64,000 nt of DNA from Lanius collurio (taxonomy: Eukaryota; Chordata; Aves; Passeriformes; Laniidae), in the NCBI GenBank assembly GCA_020086605.1, contig JACBWW010000017.1, forward strand, positions 4,242,520 through 4,306,519. Direction: 5' to 3'. The position numbers and the translations under genes were made by a program. This document shows, one piece after another, positions 53,500-64,000 of this stretch (position 1 is its first letter; each line of letters begins with the position of its first letter). The notes beneath the pieces are model-generated. The model searched no databases. It saw nothing but the letters and a program-made list of their open reading frames with translations, and was not told the DNA's origin.

Positions 53500-54149
53500 C
53501 AGTATTATTAATCGGGCTTTCAAGAGGGAACAGAGAACAGCACATGTCAGCCACAGCAGGGTCTGAAGGAGAAAGTCAATATTTACAGACATGAGTGTCT
53601 CCTACCTGAGCTGCAGACCATTCTGAGCAGCTGGGGCTTGAAAAAGTCAGCTTCAGACTTCCGTGGATCAGACGAGAGCAGTGGAAGTGATATCAAAACT
53701 GCAATACTTTACCCAAATAAACTCGAGTACTCTTAACACTAACGTAGATACAGTATTATTAGATGAGTGTTCTAACTGACTGGGCAGGAATGGTACTGGG
53801 TTATCATCAATCACACATGAATGATACAGGGTTAATTCCCCATCTCTCAGCTGTTTTCCCTCCCATTTTGAATGTGTTAAGGATATGGTGGTGAAATGCT
53901 GTAGGCTTTTAAGGATACCAGGAAATGCAGGGAAAGATGACTTTATTTTTATTAGACTGGCTGATGTAGTCAGAACAAGCATAAAAGCTTTTGATCCTCT
54001 GTTAGGTACCTATGGGGTAAATGGGCTGCTTGCTGGGGTGTGAGAGGGGAAGACAAGACAGACAGACAACGGCTTTGATCTTCCAGATAACAGTAAAGCA
54101 AAATCCCAGTCTCACTACCTCCAGTGCTTTATGAAGTGCTCAGACCCAC

Positions 54150-54193
54150 TTTTTTCTTTTTTTTTTCTTTTTTTTTTCTTTCTTTCTCTTTCA
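54150..54193. repeat. Pyrimidine-rich (CTTT)-like tract
   Basis: T runs of 8 to 10 broken by single C, ending in CTTTCTTTCTCTTTC. It is a low-complexity polypyrimidine tract. Confidence 0.9.
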
Positions 54194-55811
54194 ATCTGTA
54201 CATTCAGGTGACTGAGAAACAGCTACCATGGGCTAGCTGAGCCTTGATAACCATCCACAGGCACTGCTGCCCACCACAAGTACAGTGTAATACAAGTTAT
54301 TTTAATCTCAATGGAAAAAACTTAAGCCTCATTATCTCACATTTACCAGGACTAAAGTGCTCCCAATATAGTTATTTCTGCTATTCTTCTCAGGTCTTTT
54401 CAGATAAATAGAGTCAGATTTTATGCCACAGTTATGAGCTAACATTTAGACCACTTTCCAGCAGCCTTTTCCCTGTTAAAAAGATATTTTTGACAGTTTG
54501 GATTAATTTTACACAAAAAAAAATCCCTTTTTAGAATAACTGTAAACCACACCACCCTTCTCCCAACATAAGTCTCAGAAGCAATATCTTACACTTAAGA
54601 AAATAACAGTATTATTATTACTGAAATCAGGATTTCAGTTCATGCTCCTCTTTTCCTTATAAGCATGAGCTCAGTGTAACTGGACACTTAACAGAAATTG
54701 TTCTAAAGATTTTCTAAAGACCAGGATTCAAGAAGTCAGGCCTTTTCTATGACTCAAATTATTGGGCCAGTTATTCTAAAAGCCATAATATTCCTAACCC
54801 TGCTACTCTCAGCACTTATTGTCCAGAGTAGGAGTTTATACCTTTATAATAAATTAAATCATTCCCTGTTGAGGAGGATCTCTCTGTTTGCAGAATGCTG
54901 CAGCTTTTAGGCTTTTAAACCCACCATGCTTCTTCCAAGCTAAACAATTCCAATTATCTTTATTAGTGCTAGTAAAATTGTTTGCAGTAATTATTTGTCT
55001 TTTTAACACCCACACCGAACACAACATTTTGCCACTCTAAAGAAAGCCTTTTACCTGGAGTTTGCTTCTAAAAGCATGCAAGCTGTTAGGGGAAAGGTGG
55101 AACAAACAAAAGCATAGTATTGAATTCATGGAAGAACACTGAATCAAACTAAGAATCTGGAGTTCAGTGACACAGACTCAATTATCTGTCACAAGGTGAA
55201 CCTAAGCCTCCCAAAGTTTCAAGCCTTCCAGCTTTCAAAACAGCAAGAAGTTGTCAGTCTCTGTGAAAGCTGACAGCACAAGAAAACAGTTGTTGTGCAG
55301 CAGACTGCAGGATTGAAAGCCCTTTGTCCAGCTCTGAGGTCTGAGACCTCTCTGGGTCACACCAAATCAGCAGATGGTAGCAGCCAAGAGCAGAAGGGCA
55401 GAGGAAGAACTCAGTCTGATGGAGACAACACTTACCACAAGGATATTCCTGCCCCATGGAGTCTCCAGATGTCCCCTCACAGAGTTGCTACTGCCCAGCT
55501 CCTCAGCAGAGGCAGAAGATCTATGCCTTACTTTGAAAATCCACCAAAAATCCAGGGAAAACTACTCAGCTCATTGTGCATCCAGGCAGGACACGCTCAA
55601 GCCTGCAGCCCTCCTGGCACCTCAGCATGAGGAGAAATGTAGAAGCTCACCTGGCAGATACCAGCCTTTGTGCAGGGTGATCCTGGGTCACCCTTGGCTC
55701 AAAAAAACCCTGAGCTAGCAGCAAACCACCCTTGGGAAGAGCTGTTTGGAAGAACATCAGCAGGGGTGGTGAAGTCTGTCTTCTTTTGCATTTTTTTTTT
55801 TTAACTTGTTG
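54194..55811. other. Non-coding stretch, no recognised feature
   Basis: Open frames of 111 and 114 codons (55295-55630 and 55374-55718, +) overlap each other in different frames and show no domain. A 12-base T run lies at about 55790-55802. Confidence 0.5.
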
Positions 55812-55829
55812 GCCCCAAGTTGGGCCCCA
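55812..55829 (-). other. Retroviral primer-binding-site-like sequence (Lys-type)
   Basis: Minus-strand TGGGGCCCAACTTGGGGC differs at 2 of 18 positions from the common tRNA-Lys(1,2) primer binding site TGGCGCCCAACGTGGGGC. It is preceded on the same strand by CA, as at an LTR/primer-site junction. No TATA box, AATAAA or other LTR part is visible in the 400 bases that should be the LTR (55830 upward), so this may be a chance match or a very decayed junction. Confidence 0.3.
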
Positions 55830-58519
55830 TGGAGAATTGGCCCTTGGACTACACAGGGCCATGCCCTAGAGCTCCCCAAAGGTCTGCCTCATCCTTCAAA
55901 TCCTGTGCTGATGATGGCTGGTCCCTGGGGCAGATCATGTCCCTACAGGCTTCTGTAATGACACCCCAGTGTCTGCACCCAGTTCCCCAAATCCTTGGTG
56001 GTTATTACAAACTACCAGCTCCTTGCAATATTGTAAATGACATGAATTGAGATGCACTTTTCATATTATTGATAATTGTAGGAAAATATAAGAATTTGCA
56101 CAAAACCATGACCCCAGCTTTGATTATTCAGGTGTCTTTTGTCTTATCTGACACAGAGTCCTGTACAAATTATAGCTCCCTGTGTGCAGAGGCAGCCTGT
56201 TACATTTTTCCTTCTGTGAAGGGAACGTGGTTTTCCTTAGATGAATAGCATCAGCAATGCCAAGCAATACCCCTGTTGGGAAAATATTGCCTTATTTCTG
56301 AGGAAAAAGGTTTGCCTTTAACGGATCAGGACAGTTTTATGTAACCACTGACTAAAGTCAACAAGATTTCTACAATAATTGTCCTCTTTTAGACTCCTAT
56401 TTCCAAGAACTCCACCAGCAGCAAATCCTTATCAGTTCATAAAGAATCACTGCTGGAATTTCCTTTACATCAGCCCCATGTTCCTAATTATTTTTAGTGA
56501 TCTCATTAAGTAAAACACTTAAGTGACCAGGACCCAAAATTACCAGGATTTGGGGAAGCCAAAAACTAAAAGACCATCTTATGTCATTTTTCTAAACTCA
56601 ATTTACTTTTATGAGATTCACTTTTTTAAGCTGTCATTTTTATCCACTCATTTCAGTAGTAAATTTTTTGAGTTAGCAAATTATTCAGACTGTGAAACTG
56701 CTGTTCTTTTGCTGACAGAAGTGCTGAGATTATTGCTGGAGATGTGCTTCTGGTAGCCTCCTGTAATGAGAGGATTTAGTCACCAGTGAGTCTGGACAGA
56801 TTTGGAGGAGTCTCTTCCAGGGCTGAGAAACTGGAGGCATTTTAGTACACAAGAGGAATTTGAGGGTTTATCAGACCCTTTCTAGACCTTCCACAACACC
56901 ACATCACAGCAGCCCCATCACACCAGCTCTGGGGACAGCTGTGCTTCCAAATTAGTGTGTCCTGATCATGCTTCTCCATCTATGCTGTGTCACTATTCAT
57001 TTAAGCTGCTGTAGCTCAAGCACAGAGATACAGTGAAGAAGGCACAGATACAAGGGCCCTATTGCTATTTTTTTCATAGATGTGTTCATCAGGAAATGAT
57101 AGTTGAAAGTCCTCAGATGGATTAAAAACATTTATTTGTTTCCCAATATTGAAAGGATATTGAAAGAAAGTACTGAAATACAAAGAGGATTTTATGTTGG
57201 AATGCTAAATATAAATTTTGATATCTGTCTAAAGACTTTAGAGTGTGTGAGCAAGTGACTTTGGTGGTCATTCAGTTTTCCCCAAAGCTTAGAGGTATTG
57301 CTAACAAGAGCTGAAGAGTGAGAAGATTAAAATGAGAGATCACAGGGGAAACCAATAGATTCCTCCCAAAACCACATTTTACAGCAGCACTGCAGGGAAA
57401 GACAATCTATATTTGCAAAGTGTGTGTCAGGCTCTGAACTGCCTCATAACAACATCTTCAGATAACAGAGGTGGGACAGCAGGGGAGAGAACTACTGTGC
57501 TAAGGTATTTCTTTTTAATGCTACAAAGCAAGACATTTATGCATTTTTCATTGTTTAATGTTTATTTACTCAGCATTTCCTGAAAGGAATCAAACCCAGT
57601 GTTTGAAGAAAAACACACAAAGGATAACAGCCCTTTCAGCAGCAGCTTTTGAACCAGGAGGTCTGTGTTCATCTCCCTGCCTTTTTGGGACTGGTCATGG
57701 CTATAAAATGGATAGAAGCAGGAAAGAGCCCTCATCCACAGAGGGAGACTGGAAAGCAAAGGGACATCATGTCTCTCTGCACGTGGTGGCTGCCCGTGAT
57801 GCTAATGGCATGGGAAGGGAGCACTGACTCCTTGAGTTACCTGCTAGGGCTGTTGCTGATTGCTCCAAATTGTCTCTTGTTTGAAAGTGCTTCTTTTCCA
57901 GCTCATGCTGAGCTCCTTGTTTGCAGTTGCCCTGTGCTTGTGATCAGCATCAGCAAACACAAGTGTTTTCAGGGAAGAAAACATTCAGAAGGTTGGGTGG
58001 GATGTGGCTCTCCTCCCTCAGCACAGCCTCTTCTCATCAGGGTCTGAACACATCAAAACAGTGATGGTTTTTGAAAGATGGGGCCTCATGTTCTGAAGTT
58101 AGTGGAGCCAGGTGTATTGCAACAGAGAAGGAAATGTCATCAGACCTGGTTTAAGTCTGCCTCTAGAACACTGCCTGTGACAGCAGAAGATTTAGGAAGA
58201 GGTGGTGTTGTTTAGGTCTCCTCAACACACTCAGACAAGAGACACTGAAAAGTACCATGGCTCCTCCATGATAAGGAAAAACAACAGTGCAGGATGCAAA
58301 AGTGAATGTAAATTAACTTTGCCCCAGGGAAGGCAAGATGCCAAAGGATAAAGCAGGATCATTACCTATAAAATGTGCAGGTCCAGAAGACAAGTGAGTG
58401 TGTTGTAGTGGCTCAGGGCAGGGGTAAATAGAAATACCAGCCTGTTCTAGCACTCTTCTATGAACTGTTTAACATCACACTAGTGGTTCTTTCTGACCAT
58501 CTTCCACACTGAGGAAGTG
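55830..58519. other. Non-coding stretch, no recognised feature
   Basis: AT-rich to mixed sequence. The longest frame is 132 codons (57649-58047, +) without a recognisable domain. No named repeat seen. Confidence 0.5.
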
Positions 58520-58945
58520 AAAACTCCAGCTCTATGGCTCTGCTCTTTTGGTCATTCCCTCCCAAAAGAGCTTACCCCAAGGGCAGGCTCTGCTATCCTA
58601 TCTATCCTAGTGCCAGCCTGTTGCAGTGGCCCCCCTGGGCCCCCCGGCCGGGTCCCTGCTATGTGACTCTGGGTCTGTCTGATGTTCCAGCCCCCCGGGC
58701 TCTGAGCTGGTTGGGTGTTTATCCCAGCTCTGCCCCTGGGATCCCCTTTCCCCCCTGTCTGTGATAAAACCAGCAGGACACAAAGCCTCACTCTCTTACC
58801 TCGCTGGCTCTGCCCAGGTCGGTGCTCTGTCCCCCCCAGGACAGAGGGAATAAATGACTTAACATCATAAAGGAGGTTTGAGCTCTATTTCTCTTCTCAA
58901 TTTCTGCTTCTGGTGAGTAGCTGTCAGCTAGCACTGGCTTAAGTG
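58520..58945 (+). mobile_element. Probable GC-rich LTR or LTR fragment
   Basis: Sharp GC-rich block (C runs at 58631-58655, 58691-58700 and 58829-58838) in AT-rich surroundings. On the plus strand it has a TATA-like GTGATAAAACC at 58760-58770. About 90 bases later AATAAA lies at 58849-58854. A U5-like stretch follows: AACATCATAAAGGAGG, then TTTGAGCTCTATTTCTC. That order fits U3-R-U5 of an avian endogenous retrovirus. The terminal TG and CA and any target duplication are not resolved, and no internal retroviral sequence adjoins. A CpG-poor GC-rich island unrelated to an LTR remains possible. Confidence 0.42.
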
Positions 58946-60557
58946 GGGCTACACAGATATTTAGGCTGTTTGTAAATGGTTTAAGATATTCCAAGACATA
59001 AAGAGACAAGCTCACCATAAATTAAGCAGTGGACAAGCTAATCCAGCACCAGACCAGCCCTTTCTCACACACACACAGCCTCTCTAATGAGTCAGGGAAA
59101 TTCAGCCCACTCACAGCCTTCTGCAAGGCAAACCCCACATGGTCTGAATCACTCACTGCTCCTAGTCCTTGTTGTGTGGCACCACACAGGAATGAGGCAC
59201 ACAGCACCTCAACTTGAAGAGCAACAGGAGGGATATCTGGGGATAAAAGGGAAATATGGGACGGTAATGTCTTCTCTGTCAGAACAATATCATACAGAAT
59301 GCAGACCAGAAAACATCATTATTCTAGAAGTTATTTCTTTAATTGGATTTAATTCATTCATCCTCCCTTCCATTCCATCCTTCCTTACTATTTTTGATTA
59401 AATACCACAGGGCCAGGATTTTCATCTCTCATCTTGATAAGCATTTCTATAACATCACATATAGAGACAGAAATGCAGCCAACCAACCTAACAAAAGGCA
59501 CCTGAACTACTGGGTTAGACAACACAGAACCAGCAAAACTCCCTTAAAATAAGAATTGAGAAAGGAAAAAAATTCCTGCCTGAAGAGAAGTAGTGGAAAC
59601 AGCTAGGTTTCCATCTAGAGGCAAAGCAGTCTGCCAAAGAATGAAGAAAATAACACTTTTGTTTTTGTAAAAGTAGGTAGAAATCCTGTTCCAGAAACAA
59701 CTTAAAAAGATGCTAAAGAATAGGCATGAATGCACAAAATTGAATATAGCACTGAATTCATCAATGAGGGAATTAATAGTTGTTTCCATATATGTTATAA
59801 AATATGGGGAAGTAACCTAGTCTCTAAATGAGTACCCAGATACTAGAACACCATTAATAAAGATGAGTTTTGGTAACAACTTGGCAGAAATGCCCTCTGG
59901 AATTAAAAATTTTGTCTTTTTCCATCTGGATCAAGTTAAATGACGTTTTTTCATTCTCCAAATTAAAATGGATTAAGAAAGACAAAATATTAACACATAG
60001 GCCAAAAGAGAAATCAAATTCTTTTTCTAGGAAAAAAATTTAAGTGCACAGGAAAATTATTGTGCAAATTGGAGACAAGAGTCTCTCTGAGGGGAACAAT
60101 ACAAACTTTCATAAAAATGCCAAGAGACTCAAGCAGAGAAATTTTGTAAGAAAAATTTCAATCATGCAGGCAGAATAATTTTACAAAAACAAAGCATAAA
60201 AAAAGTACAGCAAAAAGACTAAACTTAAAAGCTCAGAGTATATTATTTGTAGTAGAACAAAGAACAGGAAACTGATACCACAGGAAAAGGGTCAGGAGTT
60301 TTCCTTAAAGAAGAGCAGGATCAAAGTCATCACAAGTCTGGAGCATTATGTCCTATTAATAAGATTTATTTGAGCATGAGTGACTGGCAAACACAGGTGA
60401 AGTGGGATTGAATTAATACATGAACCTCAGTGGAATTATTCTTCAGCTGCAGAACAGTCAAAAAATTGTCAGGTTCAACTCAGTTATGACATCCATGGAC
60501 TCAAAAAATTATTACGACCAAAACTTTGCCAGCAAAATAAAAGCTATATCCTGATAC
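58946..60557. other. Non-coding stretch, no recognised feature
   Basis: Becomes strongly A-rich from about 59,900. No gene, splice-bounded coding stretch or named repeat recognised. Confidence 0.5.
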
Positions 60558-60593
60558 TTTTTTTTTTTTTTAATAATCAATTAAAAAAAAAAA
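60558..60593. repeat. Poly(T)/poly(A) inverted repeat
   Basis: A 14-base T run plus AA (60558-60573) faces TT plus an 11-base A run (60581-60593) across a TAATCAA spacer. It can form an AT-only hairpin. It could be two abutting retrotransposon tails or simple sequence expansion. Confidence 0.8.
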
Positions 60594-61258
60594 CACAAAC
60601 CCCACAATTTTCCTTGCAGGAGAAGGAAATAGGTTTAAAATTTTCATCTCAACACTTTTGGTGAAATAATAAGGTCAATTCATAATGCTAAGGAAATGAA
60701 AAATAAAAGACTTCAATAAAAACATTGCAACAGCAGTCCAGAAATAATTTGGAAAAACTTCAGATAAACTGTGCCTAGAGAATACGACCAGAAAATGTAT
60801 CCTTACATGCCTCGTAGTTCTAGAAAAGTCCTTCTTTGATCTAGAGAAAGCTGACTTTATACAAAAGGGAAAGTATTATTTTGTGCTGATTTAAGAACCA
60901 GGGTCTGTGCTGATGTCTTGAAATGAATTCCTGACAAGGAGAGTCTCTCCTGTGATTTCAGAAAACCTTGCTGAGGAAGCTCTGAGCATCCTTCACTTGG
61001 TCCCTGGTGGAGGACAGAAAATATTTGGCTTCAGCTCAGTTTGAAGGAGGAAGGAGAAGTCTCTCTATGCCTTTTACTTTTATCAAGATAGTAAATTTAA
61101 AATATGAAACAGGCTTTTTCCTATTTAGCAACTGAGCCCAGGGCTGTTGTAGGCTACTATTTCCCTACATATGCCATCTACTACCTTTATCCATAAATAA
61201 CTACAGAATGCACTAACAACTTGAAACTCTGAGAAATGTTGCAATAGATTTTTTTATT
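60594..61258. other. Non-coding stretch, no recognised feature
   Basis: AT-rich, with no recognised feature. Confidence 0.5.
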
Positions 61259-61281
61259 AAAATAAATAAATAAATAAATAT
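61259..61281. repeat. (AAAT)n microsatellite
   Basis: About five AAAT/TAAA units in a perfect run. Confidence 0.92.
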
Positions 61282-64000
61282 AGCTGAAATAGTGTAAATA
61301 TTAAATGTAGATTTCTTGAAGCGTATCATGTGTATTTAATTCTGCTTTTAGTTTAGTCAATGATTTTGGAAGTCTCTCCCAAAACCAGGAAAAAGATTTG
61401 TGGCATTTGGGAACCAATCCAATTTCCACTGCACTCATTATTTTAAGGAAAAGCAAATGGTTTCTCAGGGGAGGTGTAAAGCAGCACAATTAAAATTGTA
61501 TAGACGAGCTCATGCAGGGCAGTGAAGATAGATCTATGCAGGGCCAGCTGCTCTGCACAGAAACCCCAGAGTAAATTCACTTCACTACCAGTCACACTGA
61601 AATTTCTCTAAATGCTCACCACTTTAGCAGGGAAGAGAAGAGAGCCCTATGGCAGAGCTGTGATTTTCTAGGGGGGAAAACAAAAACTAAATTAAACCAA
61701 AAAGAAAAACAACAAAATCCAATTACCAGACACAAACATGCCTGGCACAGACTCACACTTCACCCTTCAACTCTTTGAACATGCAAGAAGAAACATGCCA
61801 AAAGCCAAAGTTTCTAGCCAATGTTGGCAGTACTTGGCCATTGAAGTTTTGATGTGGAGTGGAGGAAATGGAAGCAGGGCCCAGTATCTCTACAAGAACT
61901 CTCCATGGGGCCAGCAGAACCAGGAGGTGCTGTACTTCCCTGTCCCTGCAGGGTTGGCACAGTTACAGGGGAAAAACCAAGACAAAACAGCAAAACAGGT
62001 CTCCACAACAGCACAGATGCACCGAGAGAACCCCTTGGAGGAAAGGGCTGGAAGGAGCCTTTCTGAGGATGAGGAGTGCTCATCTGCTTCTCATGACTTG
62101 CAGCATGGGTGGCAGCTCTCCATGTGCACTTGCTCATCAGCACTGCTGAAATTACATTTTAAACCAAACAAGACCAGCAGGATCTCTACCTGCTGAGAGG
62201 ACCTGAGAGAAGCCTCTTGTGCAAAGCACTGTTGCAGATAGACAAGCATTCAAAGCTGGTATGCTGCAGGGTCCATGACCCCTTAGCTCTCATGCAGGGG
62301 CTGCACAGTAATTCTCAACCTTCACCTGCTCTTACTGGTTTTCCTCCAACTCTAAGTCGAGTTCTTGCCCTTCAGAGACTCTCAGAATCCAAAGCTCTGG
62401 ATCCAGGCCACCTTGTTTTGCTGAAGTTGTTCAGCTGACAGCTTGCAGTCTCACCAAGAACAGACACAGAACTTTAAAATACCTTGCAAGCGCAGTGTAG
62501 CTGCTTTGTGTGCTTTGATCTTGCTGCTCTGTTTTCCCAGGTGAGGGATGGCATGCACAGCAGGAAAGGAGGAGGTATTGCCTCTAAACACACCAGGAAC
62601 AACAGTACAACATGAGCCAGTGGTAAATCTTATCTCCTGAACAACTGATGCAGTTGCCTAGTGCTTGTAATACAGGTCACGACCCTCAGACCTGGTCTTG
62701 ACTCTTCATCAGCTTTTATGTGATCCTTGGTGCCATTTTGCAGTCTAAGAATGGGTTTAGAAATATGAGAAGGTGAGATCCTCCACAAAGGCTGCTTTTC
62801 TGCTGGGAAGGGAAAATATTAGGGGTAAAGCAAATTGGCAGGGGTCCTTAAAGCCATTCTCCCTGTTCCTCAGCAGTTGCTAGATAGTGATTTGTTGATT
62901 GTTTAACCAACATAAGGCTGGAATAAAGCTATTAAAGCACTGCAAGAATCACAGAGGGGACACTGGATAAAACTATATGGGTTATACCCAAGTTTCCTTT
63001 GTAACTTAGTCCAGTGTCTTCCCTGGGGAATGAACAGCCAGGTTCATACTGGCTCTTGTTCCTCCAGAAAATTAAATACAGGACAAATATTTTCTGTGGT
63101 CTTATATTTGCAGTCATTGCCCTTTTAAATTAGAGGAAGGAGTACTTGAAAGGACACGCTCTTAAGTACTTCTCCTGTAAGTTCAACTTTGTTTTCCTTT
63201 TCAGTTTGCAGCAGCCTCTTAGGAGCTTAAAAACAAACATTGCCTCATCTCCTTCCAAATGTGTCTTCTTCCATTTGTCAAACAGTAATTCCCTTCACCC
63301 CTTGTGTTACTAATTAAGCTTAAAATTAACATGCGAGTAAACAACTAGAACTTCATTTGTGCATCTGCATCATCAGAGATGACAGGAGAAGAAATGTTAT
63401 GTCGAGTCCCTATCCTCACAGCACGTCTCCTGGAGCACAGTGATAGCAAACCCAGTGAAGTTTCAAGCCTTGCTATTCCACAGGGTTACCATAAACAACA
63501 ATAGATCTTCAAGGCAACCTTCATTGATTCTCAGATGAATGGAAAGCAGAAAGACTTTGGCTTGGAAAAGTCCACAAAAAGTTACCAAAAATTCCTCCAG
63601 CATTTGCTTCTTCTGAAAATTCCCGCCCCTCTGACTGACATATAAAGAGAAAAATATTTACTAAATGGCAATGGGCACAGCAATTGACAGGCAACCACCC
63701 AGGGAAGATCCAGCTTGAAGCATTATAGATAAAGAAGGAGGTTTTAATGGTGGCAGAAAAACAGGCTGTCACACCCTTTTGTGCAGCACAGCTAATGAGC
63801 TGCAGTCATACAAGAAAGCAAGACTATTTCATGACCATACATTGGGTTTAAAGGTATATTTTTTCTCCACCTTTAGATGTAATTTTTTGACAGCTGACAG
63901 GTGAAAGCTGAGTGCAGTTTAGAATTACAAAGTTAGTTTCCAGGGGTTTGAAAAATGGGGCAAAGCCCCAAACAGGAAATCAAGGCCAATGTCATTCTAT
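61282..64000. other. Non-coding stretch to window end
   Basis: The 152-codon plus frame at 61738-62196 lies in sequence open in three frames and shows no recognisable domain or signal peptide. No tRNA, named repeat or polyadenylated gene end recognised. Confidence 0.5.

Larger units (their letters stand above)
48171..54149. other. Non-coding stretch with simple repeats
   Basis: No gene or named transposon recognised. It holds an AT/TTA-rich tract at 50817-50857 and a short perfect inverted repeat at 53479-53499. Confidence 0.5.

Noticed and set aside
61738..62196. 152-codon plus-strand open frame
   Set aside because: Three frames are open here, including one on the minus strand; composition is not protein-like over its length and no family is recognised.
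1..64000. CRISPR array, bacterial operon or phage-like system
   Set aside because: No regularly spaced repeats, no dense same-strand genes and no ribosome-binding-site pattern; repeats and composition are those of an avian nuclear genome.

Overview
This window looks like ordinary non-coding nuclear DNA from a bird, probably a passerine. It is AT-rich with few CpGs. I found no convincing protein-coding gene, tRNA, rRNA, CRISPR array or bacterial operon. All open reading frames are short (longest 177 codons) and most overlap random frames or repeats. The bird assignment rests on the repeats: chicken-repeat-1 (CR1) LINE fragments of at least two ages, an avian ERVL-type solo LTR, and a second GC-rich retroviral-type LTR.

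Layout. 1-3.8 kb: no recognisable feature. 3.84-4.56 kb: an old CR1 ORF2 fragment (+), running from the linker before the reverse transcriptase (RT) into the start of RT. 4.6-12.4 kb: unannotated except for a T/G-rich tract. 12.4-12.9 kb: a younger CR1 3' end (-). 13.69-14.32 kb: a GC-rich solo LTR (-) with TATA box, R-region stem and polyadenylation signal. 17.29-17.34 kb: a tiny CR1 3' stub (-). 23.10-23.62 kb: an ERVL-type solo LTR (-). 24-40 kb: mostly unique sequence, including stretches that read like conserved regulatory DNA, plus small local duplications near 28.4 kb. 40.27-40.93 kb: a GA microsatellite beside an old CR1 RT/3' fragment (+). 41.73-42.26 kb: the best-preserved CR1 copy (-). 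45-47 kb: homeodomain-motif-rich sequence and a nuclear-receptor-like site. 47.89-48.17 kb: another old CR1 fragment (+). 54-64 kb: simple repeats, a retroviral primer-site-like match at 55.8 kb, and a second GC-rich LTR-like block near 58.5-58.95 kb.

No genes can be seen working together here. The best reading is an intergenic or large intronic region holding transposon remnants of several ages and possibly distal regulatory elements. I see no sign of a novel biological system. The most useful follow-ups are the structure of the 14 kb LTR, the primer-site match at 55.8 kb, the CR1 age layering, and conservation tests on the candidate regulatory stretches.
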